Shown: piece by piece, positions 45,915 to 55,040 of the stretch
Numbering within the stretch: position 1 is the stretch's first letter
How the letters are laid out: every line of letters starts with the position of its first letter
Assembly: GCF_004210215.2 (NCBI RefSeq)
Contig: NZ_CP067394.1
Span: forward strand, 2,046,001 to 2,110,000
Reading direction: 5' to 3'
DNA: 64,000 nt
From: Cryobacterium sp. SO1
GTDB lineage: Bacteria > Actinomycetota > Actinomycetes > Actinomycetales > Microbacteriaceae
Made by a program: the position numbers and the translations under genes
Notes under the pieces: model-generated
Database searches by the model: none
The model's input: the letters and a program-made list of their open reading frames with translations, nothing else
Told to the model about the DNA's origin: nothing

Positions 45915-46334
45915 TCAGGCGGATGGCGCCGTCTGGGCGATCCGGCCGAGCAGCCCGTTGACGAACCCCGCGGAATCATCCGTCGAGAGCACCTTGGCGG
46001 CCTCGACGGCCTCGTCGATCGCGACGGCGTGCGGCACAGCGTCGTTGTACAGGATCTCCCAGATGCCGATGCGCAGGATGGCACGGTCGATCGTGGGCAT
46101 CCGGGAGAGCGACCAGCCCTGCGAATACGTCTCGATCAGTTCGTCGATCTCTTCGCGGTGGTCGACGACCCCGTCGACGATGTCACGCGCGTACAACCAC
46201 GACACCATGCGGGCCGGTTCGTTGGCGGCGCGTTCGGCCTCCATGGCCAGCGACTGTGGGATCGTGGTCTGGCGGATGTCAGCGGCGTACAGGATATCGA
46301 TGGCGCGCTTGCGCGCCTTGGTACGGGCGCTCAC
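45915..46334 (-). CDS. nusB: Transcription antitermination protein NusB
   Basis: A 139-residue all-helical RNA-binding protein that joins NusE/S10 on boxA for rRNA antitermination. It has the expected N-terminal RKRAIDILYAADI and C-terminal FVNGLLGRI segments. The GTG start shares one base with the efp stop (TAGTG). Confidence 0.97.
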   Translation of the reverse strand: MSARTKARKRAIDILYAADIRQTTIPQSLAMEAERAANEPARMVSWLYARDIVDGVVDHREEIDELIETYSQGWSLSRMPTIDRAILRIGIWEILYNDAVPHAVAIDEAVEAAKVLSTDDSAGFVNGLLGRIAQTAPSA

Positions 46335-46894
46335 TAGTTGACGCGGCCGAGGTAGTCACCATTGCGGGTGTCGACCTTGACCTTGGTGCCCTGCTCGAGG
46401 AACAGCGGCACCTGGATCTGGTAGCCGGTTTCGACGGTCGCGGGCTTGGTACCGCCGGTGGAGCGATCGCCCTGCAGGCCCGGCTCGGTGTAGGTGATCT
46501 CGAGAACGACGGATGCCGGCAGCTCGACGTAGAGCGGGTTTCCGTCGTGCAGGGCCACGGTCACGGCCTGGTTCTCCAGCATGAAGTTGGCGGCATCGCC
46601 GACGACGGCGGAAGACACCGTGAGCTGGTCATAGTCGGAGACGTCCATGAAGACGTAGGAGTCGCCATCCGCGTACAGGTACTGGAAGTCGCGGCGATCG
46701 ACATTCTCGGTCTCGATCTTGGCGCCGGCGTTGAAGGTGCGGTCGACGGTCTTGCCCGTGACGACGTTCTTCAGCTTGGTGCGCACGAACGCGCCGCCCT
46801 TGCCGGGCTTGACGTGCTGGAATTCGATGACGGCCCACAGCTGCTTGTCGATGTTGAGGACGACGCCATTTCTAATGTCGGCGGTAGATGCCAT
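46334..46894 (-). CDS. efp: Elongation factor P
   Basis: A 186-residue three-domain translation factor that relieves ribosome stalling at polyproline. The tip loop is [10 protein letters not shown], with K32 at the tip; no EpmA or other modification gene lies nearby. An in-frame ATG lies at 46918, but the ATG at 46894 gives [10 protein letters not shown] and the standard length. It is coupled to nusB. Confidence 0.96.
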   Translation of the reverse strand: MASTADIRNGVVLNIDKQLWAVIEFQHVKPGKGGAFVRTKLKNVVTGKTVDRTFNAGAKIETENVDRRDFQYLYADGDSYVFMDVSDYDQLTVSSAVVGDAANFMLENQAVTVALHDGNPLYVELPASVVLEITYTEPGLQGDRSTGGTKPATVETGYQIQVPLFLEQGTKVKVDTRNGDYLGRVN

Positions 46895-46950
46895 GAAGAG
46901 GTGTTCCGTTCGATTCAATTGGGAAGGTGCGCGGCCACAGGCCTCAGACG

Positions 46951-46956
46951 AGTGTA
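46951..46956 (-). promoter_or_regulatory. Putative -10 box for the efp-nusB transcript
   Basis: TACACT on the minus strand, 56 nt before the efp ATG. It would give a short leader. No clear -35. Confidence 0.35.
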
Positions 46957-47006
46957 GCCGACAGGCCGCGCCCGATCGATTCCGTGATCTGCGCGACGGC
47001 CCGGGC

Positions 47007-47071
47007 CAGCGTGTTCGGTCAGCGTGTCCAGGCAGCGTGTCCAGGCAGCGTGTTCGGCCGGCGTTTTCGGC
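47007..47071. repeat. 13-nt tandem repeat between aroQ and efp, five units
   Basis: Units CAGCGTGTTCGGT, CAGCGTGTCCAGG twice, CAGCGTGTTCGGC, and a diverged CGGCGTTTTCGGC. It fills most of the short gap before aroQ. Confidence 0.9.
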
Positions 47072-47082
47072 CTGCGGCGATC

Positions 47083-47520
47083 TCAGGCCAGGCGCACGAT
47101 GTGGTCAAGGGCCAGCCGGTAGGAGTCGAAGCCGAATCCGGCGATCACCCCGGTCGCGACGGCGCTGACGACGCTGGTGTGCCGGAAGGTCTCCCTGGCG
47201 TGCGGGTTGGAGATGTGCACCTCGATGAGCGGGATCCCCGCCTTGGTGACCAGGGCCGCGGCGTCGCGCAACGCGTAGCTGTAGTGCGTGAACGCGGCCG
47301 GGTTGAGCACCACCGGCGTGTTCGTATCCACGGCCTCGTAGAGCCAGTGGATGAGCTCCGCTTCGTCGTCGGTCTGACGCAGATCGACGGTGACGTCCTC
47401 CGGGGCGGCGTCGGTGAGCAGCACCCGCAGGTCGTCGAGATCGGCCGAGCCGTAAACGTCGGGCTCCCGGCTGCCGAGGCGTCCGAGGTTCGGGCCGTTC
47501 AGAACGAGGACTGTGCGCAT
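47083..47520 (-). CDS. aroQ: 3-dehydroquinate dehydratase (type II)
   Basis: A 145-residue type II enzyme for step 3 of the shikimate pathway. [17 protein letters not shown] carries the active-site tyrosine, and [17 protein letters not shown] carries the essential histidine region. The ATG has a TAGGCT box 6 nt upstream and no ribosome binding site, so it likely makes a leaderless transcript of its own. It is separated from aroB by the aldehyde dehydrogenase block. Confidence 0.97.
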   Translation of the reverse strand: MRTVLVLNGPNLGRLGSREPDVYGSADLDDLRVLLTDAAPEDVTVDLRQTDDEAELIHWLYEAVDTNTPVVLNPAAFTHYSYALRDAAALVTKAGIPLIEVHISNPHARETFRHTSVVSAVATGVIAGFGFDSYRLALDHIVRLA

Positions 47521-47526
47521 GCACCC

Positions 47527-47532
47527 AGCCTA
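47527..47532 (-). promoter_or_regulatory. Putative -10 box of a leaderless promoter for aroQ
   Basis: TAGGCT on the minus strand, 6 nt before the aroQ ATG, within the short gap after the DUF779 gene. Confidence 0.5.
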
Positions 47533-47555
47533 GGCCCGGCCGAACCGCGCCCCCG

Positions 47556-48002
47556 TCAGGCGCTGAACGACTCCATCAGCTCCGAGCGGATGATGAAGCG
47601 CACTCCGCGCGGAGCCTCAGCCGAGAAGCCGCCGCCGCGGCCCTTGACGGTGTCGATGAGCAGGGCGGTGTGGCTCCAGTACTCAAACTGTTCGGCCGAG
47701 ATCCAGAAGTCGATCACCTGTTCCGGCTCGCCCGGCGGCGCGATGTCGAGCCGGCCGAGCAGCACGTCCTGGTCCGACGTGATGAACTCACCGGCCGGAA
47801 AGCACATCGGCGAGCTACCGTCGCAACAGCCGCCGGACTGGTGGAACATCAGCGGACCGTGCTCCTCCCAGAGGCTCCGCAGCAGCTCGACGGTGGCCTG
47901 GGTCAGGGCGACGCGCGATCGGGTCTCGCCTTGAATGGTGATGCTTGCCTCGACGGCTGCCGTGACGGACGCGTCCGGTGGTGGCGTGATGAGATCGGTC
48001 AT
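47556..48002 (-). CDS. DUF779 family protein
   Basis: A 148-residue protein of the DUF779 family, which is repeatedly encoded next to acetaldehyde-type aldehyde dehydrogenases. The core HQSGGCCDGSSPMCF has three cysteines and a histidine that could bind metal. The function is unknown. GGAGG lies 4 nt before the ATG. It is 115 nt downstream of the aldehyde dehydrogenase on the same strand. Confidence 0.9.
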   Translation of the reverse strand: MTDLITPPPDASVTAAVEASITIQGETRSRVALTQATVELLRSLWEEHGPLMFHQSGGCCDGSSPMCFPAGEFITSDQDVLLGRLDIAPPGEPEQVIDFWISAEQFEYWSHTALLIDTVKGRGGGFSAEAPRGVRFIIRSELMESFSA

Positions 48003-48117
48003 GGTTCCTCCAGCGAGAGCAGATGCAATGTGATGGACGTGGGTGTGCGGCAGGTCCGGTGGTGCCGTGCGGCCGGGGCGGCTTTCGGGTTGCCGCCCCG
48101 GCCGGCACGGTGCAGGT

Positions 48118-49641
48118 CTAGAAGAAGCCCAGTGCGTCTTCGGAGTAGGACACCAGCATGTTCTTGGTCTGCTGGTAGTGCCCCAGGGCGAGCTTGTTGT
48201 TCTCGCGGCCGATGCCGGAGCTCTTGTAACCACCGAAAGCGGCCCCGGCCGGGTAGTTGTGGTAGTTGTTCACCCAGACCCGGCCGGCGTGCAGGTCTCG
48301 TCCTGCCCGGTAGGCCGTGTTGCCGTTCCGCGACCAGACGCCGGCGCCGAGACCGTACAGGGTGTCGTTGGCGATGGAGATCGCGTCGTCGTAGTCCTCG
48401 AAGCTGGTGACCGCCACGACGGGTCCGAAGATCTCCTCCTGGAAGATGCGCATCTTGTTCTGGCCCTCGAAGATGGTCGGCTGCACGTAGTAGCCGCCGG
48501 CCAGGTCGCCGCCGAGGTCGAGCTGCTCGCCGCCGAGCAGCAGCGTGGCGCCCTCCTTCTTGCCGATGTCGATATAAGAGAGGATCTTCTCCAGCTGGTC
48601 GTTGCTGGCCTGCGCACCCACCTGGGTGTCGGTGTCCAGCGGGTTGCCCTGCTTGGCCAGCTTGGTGCGTTCGATCGCGCCGCCGAGGAAGCTGTCGTAG
48701 ATGGGCTTGTGCAGCAGCGCCCGGCTGGGGCAGGTGCACACCTCACCCTGGTTGAACGCGAACAGCACGAAACCTTCCTGGGCCTTGTCGTAGTAGCTGT
48801 CGTCCTTCTGCGCCACGTCGTCGAAGAAGATGTTGGCGCTCTTGCCGCCCAGCTCCACCGTCGACGGGATGATGTTGGCGCTGGCGTACTGCAGGATCAG
48901 CCGCCCGGTGGTGGTCTCACCCGTGAAGGCGATCTTGCGGATCCTGTTCGAGGAGGCCAGCGGCTTGCCGGCCTCGATCCCGAAACCGTTCACGATGTTG
49001 AGCACGCCAGGGGGCAGGATGTCGCCGATCAGCTCGATCAACACCAGGATCGACGCCGGCGTCTGCTCGGCGGGTTTCAGCACGACGGCGTTCCCGGCGG
49101 CGAGGGCCGGCGCGAGCTTCCAGACCGCCATCAGGATCGGGAAGTTCCACGGGATGATCTGGCCGACCACCCCAAGGGGCTCGTGGAACTGGTAGGAGAC
49201 GGTGTCATTGTCGAGTTCGGCGTGGTCACCGTCCTGCGCGCGGATGGCGGCCGCGAAGTACCTGAAGTGGTCCGCGGCCAGCGGCAGGTCGGCGTTCAGG
49301 GGCTCGCGGATCGGCTTGCCGTTGTCCCAGCTCTCGGCCACCGCGAGAAGTTCCAGGTTGGCGTCGATGACATCCGCCATCTTGTTGAGCACGGCCGCGC
49401 GTTGGGTGGCCGTGGTCTTGCCCCAGGCCGGGGCGGCCTTGTGGGCGGCATCAAGGGCCAGGTCGATGTCCTCGTGAGTGCTGCGGGCGACCTCCGTGAA
49501 CGGTTTGCCGTTGACCGGGGAGATGTCTTCGAAGTACTGACCCTTCACCGGCGGCACCCATTCGCCTCCGATCCAGTTTTCGTAGCGGGACTTGAAGGTG
49601 ACTTTGGCGCCCGGTGTGCCCGGGGCGGCGTAAACGGTCAT
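48118..49641 (-). CDS. Aldehyde dehydrogenase (AcoD/ExaC type)
   Basis: A 507-residue NAD-dependent aldehyde dehydrogenase that oxidises an aldehyde, probably acetaldehyde, to the acid. The active-site cysteine is in [12 protein letters not shown], the general-base glutamate in VELGGKS, and the cofactor loop in [15 protein letters not shown] precedes the ATG at 49641 by 4 nt. The ATG is part of an ATGA overlap with the stop of a small upstream frame (49638-49694). The neighbours DUF779 and, across the small membrane gene, a GAF regulator are the usual companions of this enzyme type. Confidence 0.95.
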   Translation of the reverse strand: MTVYAAPGTPGAKVTFKSRYENWIGGEWVPPVKGQYFEDISPVNGKPFTEVARSTHEDIDLALDAAHKAAPAWGKTTATQRAAVLNKMADVIDANLELLAVAESWDNGKPIREPLNADLPLAADHFRYFAAAIRAQDGDHAELDNDTVSYQFHEPLGVVGQIIPWNFPILMAVWKLAPALAAGNAVVLKPAEQTPASILVLIELIGDILPPGVLNIVNGFGIEAGKPLASSNRIRKIAFTGETTTGRLILQYASANIIPSTVELGGKSANIFFDDVAQKDDSYYDKAQEGFVLFAFNQGEVCTCPSRALLHKPIYDSFLGGAIERTKLAKQGNPLDTDTQVGAQASNDQLEKILSYIDIGKKEGATLLLGGEQLDLGGDLAGGYYVQPTIFEGQNKMRIFQEEIFGPVVAVTSFEDYDDAISIANDTLYGLGAGVWSRNGNTAYRAGRDLHAGRVWVNNYHNYPAGAAFGGYKSSGIGRENNKLALGHYQQTKNMLVSYSEDALGFF

Positions 49642-49694
49642 TTCGCTCCTTGTTCGACGACTCTGTCGATGGCGTCCGCGGTCTCGCGGTCCAT
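49638..49694 (-). CDS. Possible 18-codon small ORF upstream of and coupled to the aldehyde dehydrogenase
   Basis: ATG at 49694 has a TAGGCT box 6 nt upstream, the same spacing as the leaderless genes in this window. The frame encodes [18 protein letters not shown] and its TGA overlaps the aldehyde dehydrogenase ATG as ATGA. The ribosome binding site of that gene lies inside the small frame. It may be a leader peptide for translational coupling or only a 5' untranslated region; no similarity is known to me. Confidence 0.4.
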   Translation of the reverse strand: MDRETADAIDRVVEQGAK

Positions 49695-49700
49695 GCGGTG

Positions 49701-49706
49701 AGCCTA
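49701..49706 (-). promoter_or_regulatory. Putative -10 box for the aldehyde dehydrogenase operon
   Basis: TAGGCT on the minus strand, 6 nt before the small-ORF ATG. It would drive the aldehyde dehydrogenase and DUF779 genes. Confidence 0.45.
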
Positions 49707-49831
49707 CGAAAACCGAGGTTGCGAAACGTTGCGGTGGGCTCGGGGCCACCTGGGTGCCGGGCGAGGGCGAGGTCATCCTCCGGTTTGCCCCGGTCACCCT
49801 CTGGGCGGATGCCCGCACGGGCCGGCCTCTC

Positions 49832-49837
49832 TATCGT
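49832..49837 (+). promoter_or_regulatory. Putative -10 box of a leaderless promoter for the membrane-protein gene
   Basis: TATCGT on the plus strand, 7 nt before the ATG at 49845. It supports that start over the in-frame ATG at 49809. Confidence 0.4.
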
Positions 49838-49844
49838 GGGTGAG

Positions 49845-50543
49845 ATGGAACCCCTGGAGAGCACCCGCACCACCCAGCCGGCAGCCCAGCCGGCAGCCGA
49901 GCCGATAGCCCTCCGCAGCGGGTGGTGGCACGCCGAGACCCGGCGGTCGGCCCTGTGGGCGATCCTGGTGGCGATCGCCGGCGCGGTGCTGATCGGCGGG
50001 CTGACCAGTTTCGCGCAGCAGTACCTGCCGCCCTTGATTCACTCGCTGAGCAACTCCGTGGGCGGCTGGACGATGTTCAGTTTCCTGATCGTCTGGCTCG
50101 GCCGGGCCCGGCCGCTTCTCGCCGCGGTCCTGGGCGTGGTGGTGTTCCAACTGCTCGTCGAGTCGTACAGCGTGGTCACCGAGTGGCGTGGCTTCGATGA
50201 CGGAGATCCGTTCACCTCCATCTGGACCCTTGTGGGCTTGGTCGCTGGTCCGCTTCTCGGTGTCGCTGCCGGTCTGGTGCGGTATGCCCCGCCGTTGTGG
50301 CGAGCTCTGGCGGTCACACCCCTGTGCGCTGTGCTCCTGGGTGAGGGCATCTGGGCCCTGAACACTATCGCGGACACCACCAGCCCGGTCTATTGGTCGC
50401 TGGAGATCGTGTTGTCAGGCGTCTTCCTGCTGGCGGCGATCCTTCACGCCCGCCTGGCGCCCCGGTCCATATCGCTGGTGGTCTGCGTGGGGCTGCTGGG
50501 CACTCTCGCCTTTGTGGCGGTCTGCCTGTTCGTCCTCAGCTGA
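49845..50543 (+). CDS. Multipass membrane protein, DUF6518-like
   Basis: A 232-residue membrane protein with about seven hydrophobic helices after a 30-residue Ala/Pro-rich N-terminus. Its pattern resembles DUF6518 proteins, but I am not certain. Function unknown. It is divergent from the aldehyde dehydrogenase and convergent with the GAF regulator, with a 16-nt gap between the stops. Confidence 0.75.
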   Translation: MEPLESTRTTQPAAQPAAEPIALRSGWWHAETRRSALWAILVAIAGAVLIGGLTSFAQQYLPPLIHSLSNSVGGWTMFSFLIVWLGRARPLLAAVLGVVVFQLLVESYSVVTEWRGFDDGDPFTSIWTLVGLVAGPLLGVAAGLVRYAPPLWRALAVTPLCAVLLGEGIWALNTIADTTSPVYWSLEIVLSGVFLLAAILHARLAPRSISLVVCVGLLGTLAFVAVCLFVLS

Positions 50544-50559
50544 CCGTTCACCGGGTCGG

Positions 50560-52020
50560 TTACACGCCCAGCTCCGCCTCGATGCGCGCCAGGCTCGCCA
50601 CCACGGCGGCGCGCTGGGGCGACCGGGCCGGCAACAGCTCCAGGCAGGCTCGCCACACCTCGCTGTCCCAGGTGGCCTCCTCGGTGCGGGCGAAGTCGAG
50701 CAACACCTCCACTGACGCGTCGCTGAGCAGGGTCTGGCGAAGGCGAGCACTCACCTCCGCGCGGATCTCCACGACACCGGGCGCTGTCGAACCCGGCAAC
50801 ACGCATCCCCGATAGGCGGCCAGGGCCATCCTGTGGGCACCGCGGCCGAGCAGGCGAAGCACCCGACCGGCATCCGTGTCGACGCTGGTCTCCAGCCGGT
50901 ACGGGCGCGAGCCGATCCGCAGCTGCGGATGACTGAGCGTGAGCACCCGGCGCAACCGCACCAGCTCGGCGCGCAGGTTCTCCACGCCGTGCGCGGGTTC
51001 GTCGCTGAGCAGGCCGGCGAGCCGCTCGGCGGACAGGCCCTGCCGGTGCCAGGCCAGCAGCAGCAGGATCTCGGCGTGCCGGGGACTGAGATCAACGCTC
51101 TGCCGGGTGCCGGGTACCGGCGCGCCGAAACCGCCCGGAGTGCCAGCCGGTGGCGCCCCCTGCAGGGTGCCGTGTTCGGTGCCGAGCACGCTCAACAGAA
51201 TCCCGGGTGCAGTGAAACCCGACGGCCTGGCCGCTGCCGCCCGCGGAGCGCTCAGGCTCTGGATGCGCAGCTCCGCTTCGAGCGCGGCGACGGCCGCCTC
51301 CACGAGCGGGAGTGTCTGCGGCGCCACGGCGGCGTCTCCCCCGGTGATGTCGATCACGCCAAGTACCGCCCCGGTGACCGGGTCGTGGATGGGCACTGCT
51401 GTGCAACTGAACGGGTGCGCGAGCTGACTGAAATGCTCGGCGCGTTGAATCTGGATGCCGTGGTCGAGCGCCAGGGCGGTGCCGGGAGCGCTCGTGCCGA
51501 CCCTGGCCTCCGACCAGTCCGCGCCGACGACGAAGTGCATCTCCTCTGCCCGGGTGCGCACGGCGCTGTCACCGTCGATCCACAGCAACCGCCCCGACTC
51601 GTCGGCCACGGCAACGATCAACCCGAATTCGGCCGCGTGCCGCACGAGGAGGGTGTTGATCACCGGCAGCACGGCGGCCAGCGGATTGCGGGCGCGCAAC
51701 CCCTCGAGCTCCTCGGCGCTCAGTGTCGGCGCGGCCTGCGCCGTCAACGGGTCCAGCCGGAGCGTGATCGAGCGTTGCCAGGATTCCCGCACCAGGCGGC
51801 GCACGCCGACCTGCAGGGCAGCGGAGCGCAGGTCGGTTCGGTCCCCGATGGCGGCCTCATGCAGGCGTTCCTGCCGGGAGAACCGGCGGAGGGACGAGTC
51901 GAGTGAGTCTGCGCTCGACGGGCTTACCGTCCACAGGCTTGCTGGCAACTGGCTGCTCACAACACCACCGATCAACGCTGGTCGTAGGCGACCTGCGTCG
52001 CGGCCGGTCGGGTGCTTCAT
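50560..52020 (-). CDS. GAF-domain transcriptional regulator
   Basis: A 486-residue regulator with a GAF-like sensory domain (about residues 90-250) and a C-terminal winged-helix-like region near 335-405 (SPRHAEILLLLAWH..., RLRRVLTLSHP). No sigma-54 activation domain is present, unlike classical AcoR. It is probably a regulator of the nearby aldehyde dehydrogenase operon, by context only. The start is uncertain: a possible -10 TAGAAT overlaps the ATG at 52020, so a GTG at 51960 is an alternative. It follows aroB by 61 nt on the same strand. Confidence 0.85.
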   Translation of the reverse strand: MKHPTGRDAGRLRPALIGGVVSSQLPASLWTVSPSSADSLDSSLRRFSRQERLHEAAIGDRTDLRSAALQVGVRRLVRESWQRSITLRLDPLTAQAAPTLSAEELEGLRARNPLAAVLPVINTLLVRHAAEFGLIVAVADESGRLLWIDGDSAVRTRAEEMHFVVGADWSEARVGTSAPGTALALDHGIQIQRAEHFSQLAHPFSCTAVPIHDPVTGAVLGVIDITGGDAAVAPQTLPLVEAAVAALEAELRIQSLSAPRAAAARPSGFTAPGILLSVLGTEHGTLQGAPPAGTPGGFGAPVPGTRQSVDLSPRHAEILLLLAWHRQGLSAERLAGLLSDEPAHGVENLRAELVRLRRVLTLSHPQLRIGSRPYRLETSVDTDAGRVLRLLGRGAHRMALAAYRGCVLPGSTAPGVVEIRAEVSARLRQTLLSDASVEVLLDFARTEEATWDSEVWRACLELLPARSPQRAAVVASLARIEAELGV

Positions 52021-52081
52021 TCTAGGCACAGTCAGCCAGAAAGGTGTGAAAGGAGCACCGCTGGCCGGTGTTCGAACCCGG

Positions 52082-53179
52082 TTAGGAGCCGATCTCCTGG
52101 TACGCGGCGAACAGGAGCGAGGCATCGGGCCCCTCGAGCACTGTGGGCTTGCCGATGTCGTCCAGCACGATGAAGCGCAGCATGCCGCTGCGGGTCTTCT
52201 TGTCGCGCTGCATGGTGGCCAACAGCGTGGGCCAGCGACCCACCGGGTAGGTCGTGGGCAGGGTCAGTGACTCCAGGATGCGGCGGTGCCTGTCGACGGC
52301 CTCGTCGGAGAGCCGGCCGCTGAGCCTGGCGAGCTCGGCGGCGAACATCATGCCGACGGCGACGGCGGCACCGTGGCGCCAGCCGTAGCGTTCGGCGTGC
52401 TCGACGGCGTGGCCGAGCGTGTGCCCGTAGTTGAGAATCTCGCGCAAGCCGGCCTCCTTGAAGTCCGCGCCGACGACGCGGGCCTTCATGGCGATGGCCA
52501 GTTCGAGCACCCGACGGAACTCGGGCGTGGTCGGGTCGGTGACGGCGGCGACGTCCGCCTCGACGATGTCGAGGATCTCGGGGATCTGGATGAAGCCGGC
52601 CTTCACGATCTCGGCGAAGCCGGCGAGGATCTCGTTGCGGGGCAGGTCGGCGAGAATGTCCAGGTCACAGACGACCGCGGCGGGAGCGTAGAAGGTGCCG
52701 ACGAGGTTCTTGCCCTCGGCGGTATTGATCCCGTTCTTACCGCCGACGGCGGCGTCGACCATGCCCAGCACGCTGGTGGGGATCTGCACGAGCTTCACGC
52801 CGCGAAGCCAGGTCGCCGCGACGAAGCCGGCCAGGTCGGTCACGGCGCCGCCGCCGAAACCGATCACGGCGTCGGTGCGGGTGAAGTCAGCCTGACCCAT
52901 CACCTGCCAGCAGAACGCGGCCACCTCCACCCGCTTGGCCGGTTCCGCGTCGGGAACCTCGGCGATGAGCACTTCGTAGCGATCCAGCAGGCTCTCCCGC
53001 AGGGCGACGGCGCGGGCGCCGAGGTGCGAGGTGTGCACGATGAGCACCTTCTTCACGGTGTCGCCGAGTTGCTCGGCGACGTCGGCGACGATGCCGCGCC
53101 CGATCAGGACGGGGTAACTGTCGACACCGCTGACGGTGATGGTGGTGGTGCCGGTTTCTTCGGGCTGCATGTCGGTCAC
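52082..53179 (-). CDS. aroB: 3-dehydroquinate synthase
   Basis: A 365-residue NAD- and zinc-dependent enzyme of shikimate step 2. Zinc ligands are in GFAEIVKAGF and NYGHTLGHAVEH. Three starts are possible; I take GTG at 53179 because it overlaps the aroK stop as GTGA, the usual coupling. The ATG at 53170 would shorten it by three residues. Confidence 0.96.
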   Translation of the reverse strand: MTDMQPEETGTTTITVSGVDSYPVLIGRGIVADVAEQLGDTVKKVLIVHTSHLGARAVALRESLLDRYEVLIAEVPDAEPAKRVEVAAFCWQVMGQADFTRTDAVIGFGGGAVTDLAGFVAATWLRGVKLVQIPTSVLGMVDAAVGGKNGINTAEGKNLVGTFYAPAAVVCDLDILADLPRNEILAGFAEIVKAGFIQIPEILDIVEADVAAVTDPTTPEFRRVLELAIAMKARVVGADFKEAGLREILNYGHTLGHAVEHAERYGWRHGAAVAVGMMFAAELARLSGRLSDEAVDRHRRILESLTLPTTYPVGRWPTLLATMQRDKKTRSGMLRFIVLDDIGKPTVLEGPDASLLFAAYQEIGS

Positions 53180-53826
53180 GATTGTTCTCTTACCCATTTC
53201 ACGATGTCGGCGGCGATGGCGTCGACCGGTCTGGTCGACGTATCGAAGTGGATGCTGGCCAGCGCCTCGTACAGGGGGCGGCGCTCGTCGTAGATGCGCT
53301 GCCAGGCGTCCGGGCCCGCCGCAAGCAGCGGGCGTTTGGCGTTCTTGGTGCGGTTCCGCACGGCCTCCGCGGTGGTGCTCAGCGAGATCACCGTGGCGCG
53401 GCGCAGGTCGGCGCGGGTGGCCGGGTCCAGCACGGCTCCACCGCCGAGCGATACGACGACGCGGTGCCGCAGCAATGCTGCCTGGACGGCGGCGCGCTCG
53501 AGGGACCGGAAGTGCCCCTCACCTGCCGAGGCGAAGATCTCGGTGATCGGCCCGTGGCCGGCGACGATGTCTGTGTCGGTGTCGATGAACGGAACCCGGA
53601 GGGTGCGGGCCACGCGGCGACCGATCTTGGACTTGCCCGACGCCATCGGGCCGATGAAGACCAGCGGGTAGAGCGGGGCGTCCGAATCACGGACCGGTTC
53701 GACGCTCCGCTCCACCGATCCCGCCGCGCGGACTCCCTGCGCCGCCGGGTCCGTCCGAGCCGGCTCCGGCCTGGCCGCCGGCCAGCCGCCGGCCGGACGG
53801 GACGCGTCCGGGCTCAAGAACAGCAC
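53176..53826 (-). CDS. aroK: Shikimate kinase
   Basis: A shikimate kinase of 216 residues if the GTG at 53826 is used. The kinase core begins around residue 57 (LVFIGPMASGKSKIG, Walker A) with the shikimate-binding DTDTDIV and GGGAVL loops. The first 55 residues are Pro/Ala/Arg-rich and not part of the usual fold (kinases are about 170-180 residues). A later GTG could be the true start. It starts one base after the aroC stop and overlaps aroB by 4 nt. Confidence 0.88.
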   Translation of the reverse strand: MLFLSPDASRPAGGWPAARPEPARTDPAAQGVRAAGSVERSVEPVRDSDAPLYPLVFIGPMASGKSKIGRRVARTLRVPFIDTDTDIVAGHGPITEIFASAGEGHFRSLERAAVQAALLRHRVVVSLGGGAVLDPATRADLRRATVISLSTTAEAVRNRTKNAKRPLLAAGPDAWQRIYDERRPLYEALASIHFDTSTRPVDAIAADIVKWVREQS

Positions 53827-53827
53827 G

Positions 53828-55036
53828 CTAGAGCGTGGCGTCGCTGGACGCCCCGCTGCGCAGGTTGGCCGGGATGTTGGCGAGGTAGGAATCCCGGTTC
53901 CGTTTGGTTTCGCCCAGCGAGTCGCCGCCGAACTTCTCCAGCACCGAATTGGCCAGGACCAACGCCACCATGGCCTCGGCGACGACGCCGGCCGCCGGTA
54001 CCGCACAGACGTCGGAACGCTGGTGGTGGGCGGGTGCGGCCTCGTTGGTGGTGATGTCCACGGTGCGCAGGGCCCGCGGGATGGTGGCGATGGGTTTCAT
54101 GCCGGCGCGTACCCGCAGCACGGTGCCGGTGCTCATTCCGCCCTCGGTACCCCCGGCCTTGTCGCTGGCGCGCATGATCTCGTCGTCGACCTGGACGAGC
54201 TCGTCGTGGGCCTGGGATCCGCGGCGAGTGGTGGTGAGGAAACCGTCGCCGACCTCGACGCCCTTGATCGCCTGGATGCCCATCAATGCGGCGGCCAGCT
54301 GGGAATCCAGCCGACGGTCCCAGTGCACGAAGGAACCGAGGCCGGGCGGGAGGTTGTAGGCGAGGACCTCGACGATGCCGCCCAGGGTGTCGCCGTCTTT
54401 GTGTGCGGCGTCGACCTCCGCGACCATGAGCGCGCTCGTGGCGGCGTCGAAGCAGCGCAGCGGGTCGGCGTCGAGGGCGTCAACGTCGCCGGGGCGCGGC
54501 AGCGGCGAGCCCTCCGGCACGCGAACCGGGCCGATCGAGAGGGTGTGGCTGACCAGTTCGATGCCGAGGCCGGCGAGGAAGGCCCTGGCGACGGCGCCGA
54601 GTGCGACACGGGCAGCGGTCTCCCTGGCGCTGGCACGCTCGAGGACCGGGCGGGCCTCGTCGAAGTCGTACTTCTGCATCCCGACCAGGTCGGCGTGACC
54701 TGGACGGGGGCGCACCAGCGGCGCACCCCGGCCGCGGGTGAGCAGGGCGGGATCCACGGGCTCAGGGCTCATCACCTCGGCCCATTTGGGCCATTCGGTG
54801 TTGCCGATCCGCAGCGCCACGGGGCCGCCGAGGGTGACGCCGTGGCGAACACCGCCGGAAATGTTCAGTTCGTCCTGCTCGAACTTCATCCGCGCCCCTC
54901 GGCCGTAGCCGAGTTTGCGGCGCGCAAGGTCGAGGCGGATCGCATCTAGTGTGACCGGGATCCCGGCGGGCAAACCCTCGACAATGGCGAGGAGTTCGGG
55001 GCCGTGGGACTCTCCGGCGGTGAGCCAACGAAGCAT
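53828..55036 (-). CDS. aroC: Chorismate synthase
   Basis: A 402-residue FMN-dependent enzyme making chorismate from EPSP. Signatures [37 protein letters not shown] and TEGGMSTG are all intact. GGAAGGA precedes the ATG. It is 4 nt from the aroE stop. Confidence 0.97.
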   Translation of the reverse strand: MLRWLTAGESHGPELLAIVEGLPAGIPVTLDAIRLDLARRKLGYGRGARMKFEQDELNISGGVRHGVTLGGPVALRIGNTEWPKWAEVMSPEPVDPALLTRGRGAPLVRPRPGHADLVGMQKYDFDEARPVLERASARETAARVALGAVARAFLAGLGIELVSHTLSIGPVRVPEGSPLPRPGDVDALDADPLRCFDAATSALMVAEVDAAHKDGDTLGGIVEVLAYNLPPGLGSFVHWDRRLDSQLAAALMGIQAIKGVEVGDGFLTTTRRGSQAHDELVQVDDEIMRASDKAGGTEGGMSTGTVLRVRAGMKPIATIPRALRTVDITTNEAAPAHHQRSDVCAVPAAGVVAEAMVALVLANSVLEKFGGDSLGETKRNRDSYLANIPANLRSGASSDATL

Positions 55037-55040
55037 GGTT

